A stretch of 7,514 nt of DNA, taken from the NCBI GenBank assembly GCA_964628385.1, contig CAZVOD010000135.1, positions 1 to 7,514 of the forward strand, written 5' to 3'. Every line of letters begins with the position of its first letter. Position 1 is the stretch's first letter. The translations under genes were made by a program, and so were the position numbers. Source of the stretch: JANQPA01 sp964628385. Lineage in GTDB: Bacteria; Bacteroidota; Bacteroidia; Chitinophagales; Saprospiraceae. The notes below the pieces were generated by a model. The model was not told where the DNA came from and ran no database searches. It worked only from the letters and a program-made list of their open reading frames with translations. This document shows positions 6,596-7,514 of the stretch, in pieces.

Positions 6596-6627
6596 GCTCC
6601 GATTCTAGTAAGCAGGTAGATCGGAGC
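6596..6627. repeat. Inverted repeat / hairpin in the cas6 upstream region
   Basis: GCTCCGAT (6596-6603) and ATCGGAGC (6620-6627) are perfect inverted 8-mers. Leaving one T unpaired, the stem extends by TCTA/TAGA to 11 pairs with a 9-base loop GTAAGCAGG. A degenerate related site, GCTCGGATC, follows at 6638-6646. It could be an operator or an RNA hairpin in the 5' leader of the Cmr transcript. No U-run directly follows on either strand, so it is not a standard intrinsic terminator. Confidence 0.5.
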
Positions 6628-6728
6628 TCTCAAAGCCGCTCGGATCGGGCGTATTTACTATAAAATTTGGCCCTGGTGGTGCTTTTTTTAGTTTTTGTTC
6701 TGATTTTTACGCTTCACTAAAAAAAATG

Positions 6729-6762
6729 TTGCAAAGAAGGTAAAAAATATTACGTAATTTAA
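6729..6762 (+). promoter_or_regulatory. Possible Bacteroidota-type promoter of the WYL gene
   Basis: TTG at 6729-6731 and TAATTTAA at 6755-6762 resemble the -33 and -7 boxes of Bacteroidota (TTTG and TAnnTTTG), but the 23-base spacing is long and the -7 match is partial. The -7 box overlaps the palindrome ATTACGTAAT (6749-6758). Confidence 0.3.
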
Positions 6763-6770
6763 AGTTAAGA

Positions 6771-6789
6771 AGTGCAAAGTGACTGCACT
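6771..6789 (+). promoter_or_regulatory. Inverted repeat near the expected WYL gene transcription start
   Basis: AGTGCA (6771-6776) and TGCACT (6784-6789) form perfect 6-base arms around a 7-base spacer. It lies just after the candidate -7 box and 35 bases before the WYL ATG, a plausible place for an autoregulatory operator. The function is inferred from position only. Confidence 0.35.
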
Positions 6790-6824
6790 CTAAAGAAAAA
6801 GCTGTATTTTTTCCCGAAAAAATT

Positions 6825-7272
6825 ATGGCGGGCAATCTTCAAGCACTCATCCGGTATCGGACCATCGATCGTTGCATGCACCGGAAGCATCAACCTTGGG
6901 GATGGCAGGCGCTGAGCGAGGCATGTGGCCAGGAACTGCGCTATTTCCTGGGTGAGGAGCAGGATGATCCCTCGCGCCGTACCATTTTTAACGACATCAA
7001 GAACATGAAAAACGGCTTGCTGGGCTATGAGGCCCCCATTGCATTCGACCGGCAGCGGCAGACTTTTTATTACACCGATCCTGATTTTTCTATTTTCAAA
7101 ATACCCCCCAGTAAGGAAGATTCCGAAGAGTTGCAGCATGCAATGATCATTCTGCGCCAGTTTCGCGGCTTCCGGCACGTCAAAGGGTGAGCGGCTGGAG
7201 GTGCTGGCACCGAACGCTTTGCGGGAGCGAATCAAGGAACGCGTGCGGGCGATGGGGAGGTGGTATGATTAA
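6825..7272 (+). pseudogene. WYL-domain transcriptional regulator with an internal deletion
   Basis: The first 121 codons (ATG 6825 to TGA 7188-7190) encode the N-terminal region of a WYL-family regulator, with LIRYRTIDRCMHRK, WQALSEACGQELRYFLG, PSRRTIFNDIKNMKNG and LGYEAPI, the part containing the DNA-binding helix-turn-helix. Family members usually continue to about 330 residues with a WYL sensor domain. Here the next readable piece, in the +1 frame from about 7186 to TAA 7270-7272, reads GERLEVLAPNALRERIKE followed by RVRAMGRWYD, which is the usual C-terminal tail of the same family. The middle, about 200 residues, is gone and the frames do not join. WYL proteins are known to regulate several CRISPR and phage-defence loci, and this gene is divergent from the Cmr operon. 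Whether the 121-residue remnant is still made and binds DNA is open. Confidence 0.85.
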
Positions 7273-7281
7273 AAAGACCGC

Positions 7282-7314
7282 TTTGAAAAAGCTCCATAAA
7301 TTATGTAATTTTAG
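7282..7314 (+). promoter_or_regulatory. Candidate Bacteroidota promoter of the Uma2-family gene
   Basis: TTTG at 7282-7285 and TAATTTTAG at 7306-7314 are separated by 20 bases, close to the Bacteroidota consensus TTTG - about 19 bases - TAnnTTTG. The -7 box has five of six defined bases. The -7 box forms one arm of the palindrome AAATTA-TG-TAATTT (7298-7311). The start codon at 7334 would give a short leader. Confidence 0.5.
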
Positions 7315-7333
7315 GTAGAAAAATTATGGCGAA

Positions 7334-7514
7334 ATGATGAATGGGAGCACATTTATTTTGAAAACAAAGTCGGGCATTTCTGATAAGGATTTTTACGATC
7401 TCAGTCAGGCCAATGATGCCATTCGTCTGGAAAGAGATAAAAACGGAAATTTAGTCATAATGTCTCCAACGGGTTTCAATACGGGCAGGTTCAATAATCT
7501 GCTGGCTGTTCGGC
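7334..7514 (+). CDS. Uma2 family (DUF820) putative restriction-endonuclease-fold protein, partial
   Basis: The frame opens at ATGATG (7334 or 7337, preceded by an in-frame TAG at 7316-7318) and runs off the right edge after 60 codons. The sequence ISDKDFYDLSQAND, then IRLERDKNGNLVIMSPTG, is the typical N-terminal part of Uma2/DUF820 proteins, which have a PD-(D/E)XK nuclease fold and occur in many copies in Cyanobacteria, Chloroflexi and some Bacteroidota. The catalytic acidic residues lie further on and are not visible. It has its own candidate promoter and is probably independent of the CRISPR operon. Confidence 0.82.
   Translation, partial: MMNGSTFILKTKSGISDKDFYDLSQANDAIRLERDKNGNLVIMSPTGFNTGRFNNLLAVR

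Larger units (their letters stand above)
6487..6824. other. Divergent intergenic region between cas6 and the WYL gene
   Basis: 338 bases without a supportable gene. It should hold the promoter of the minus-strand Cmr operon and that of the plus-strand WYL gene. It is AT-rich at both ends with a GC-richer centre (about 6590-6655) containing a hairpin. Short T and A runs lie at 6682-6688 and 6719-6726. I could not find a convincing TTTG/TAnnTTTG pair for the cas operon. No CRISPR repeat or leader-adjacent array is present. Confidence 0.7.

Noticed and set aside
6487..6824. CRISPR array or leader beside cas6
   Set aside because: No sequence of repeat length recurs at regular spacing. The only repeats are the short inverted and direct ones described.
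6765..7235. Minus-strand 156-codon frame opposite the WYL gene
   Set aside because: The plus strand has recognisable WYL-regulator motifs in this interval, while the minus-strand product resembles nothing I recognise.

Overview
This window carries most of the front half of a type III-B (Cmr) CRISPR-Cas operon on the minus strand, plus a decayed regulator gene and the start of a nuclease-family gene on the plus strand. The protein families (a Cmr-type Cas10 without an HD domain, a WYL regulator starting MAGNLQALIRYRTIDR, a Uma2-like protein) and TTTG/TAnnTTTG-like promoter boxes suggest a member of the Bacteroidota, perhaps Saprospiria- or Cytophagia-like. That assignment is inferred from family resemblance only.

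The minus-strand transcription order, read from right to left, is: cas6 (6486-5848), cmr1 (5838-4972), an AAA/ABC-type ATPase split by a frameshift (4965-3197), an HNH endonuclease (3192-2545), a 35-codon stump of a second cas10 (2548-2441), mntA (2373-2074), hepT (2093-1746) and cas10/cmr2 (1749 to beyond position 1). Gaps are 4 to 9 bases or the genes overlap, except around the stump, so this looks like one operon. The remaining Cmr genes presumably lie beyond the left edge. No CRISPR array is visible.

Two foreign-looking modules sit between cmr1 and cas10. The first is an ATPase-HNH pair of the kind seen in Septu (PtuA-PtuB) and in ATPase/HNH retrons. The second is a HepT-MntA (HEPN/minimal nucleotidyltransferase) toxin-antitoxin pair. 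Each module ends with a stop codon overlapping an ATG that begins the same cas10 coding sequence (ATGA). After the HNH gene that cas10 is only a stump; after hepT it is the real gene. The two cas10 starts match over 90 bases with six differences, all synonymous, so the stump looks like the remains of a separate cas10 allele rather than a freshly decayed copy. The 90-base direct repeat also means that recombination could cleanly remove mntA-hepT and restore an HNH-cas10 junction.

The region right of cas6 (6487-6824) is a divergent intergenic region with a hairpin, a short direct repeat, an inverted repeat and a candidate promoter. It leads into a WYL-domain regulator that keeps its N-terminal part (about 120 residues) and last 29 codons but has lost its middle. 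A Uma2-family gene starts at 7334 and runs off the right edge. The broken WYL gene and the frameshifted ATPase suggest that parts of this locus are decaying or being rebuilt, while Cas10 (as far as visible), Cmr1, HNH, HepT and MntA keep open frames and key motifs.
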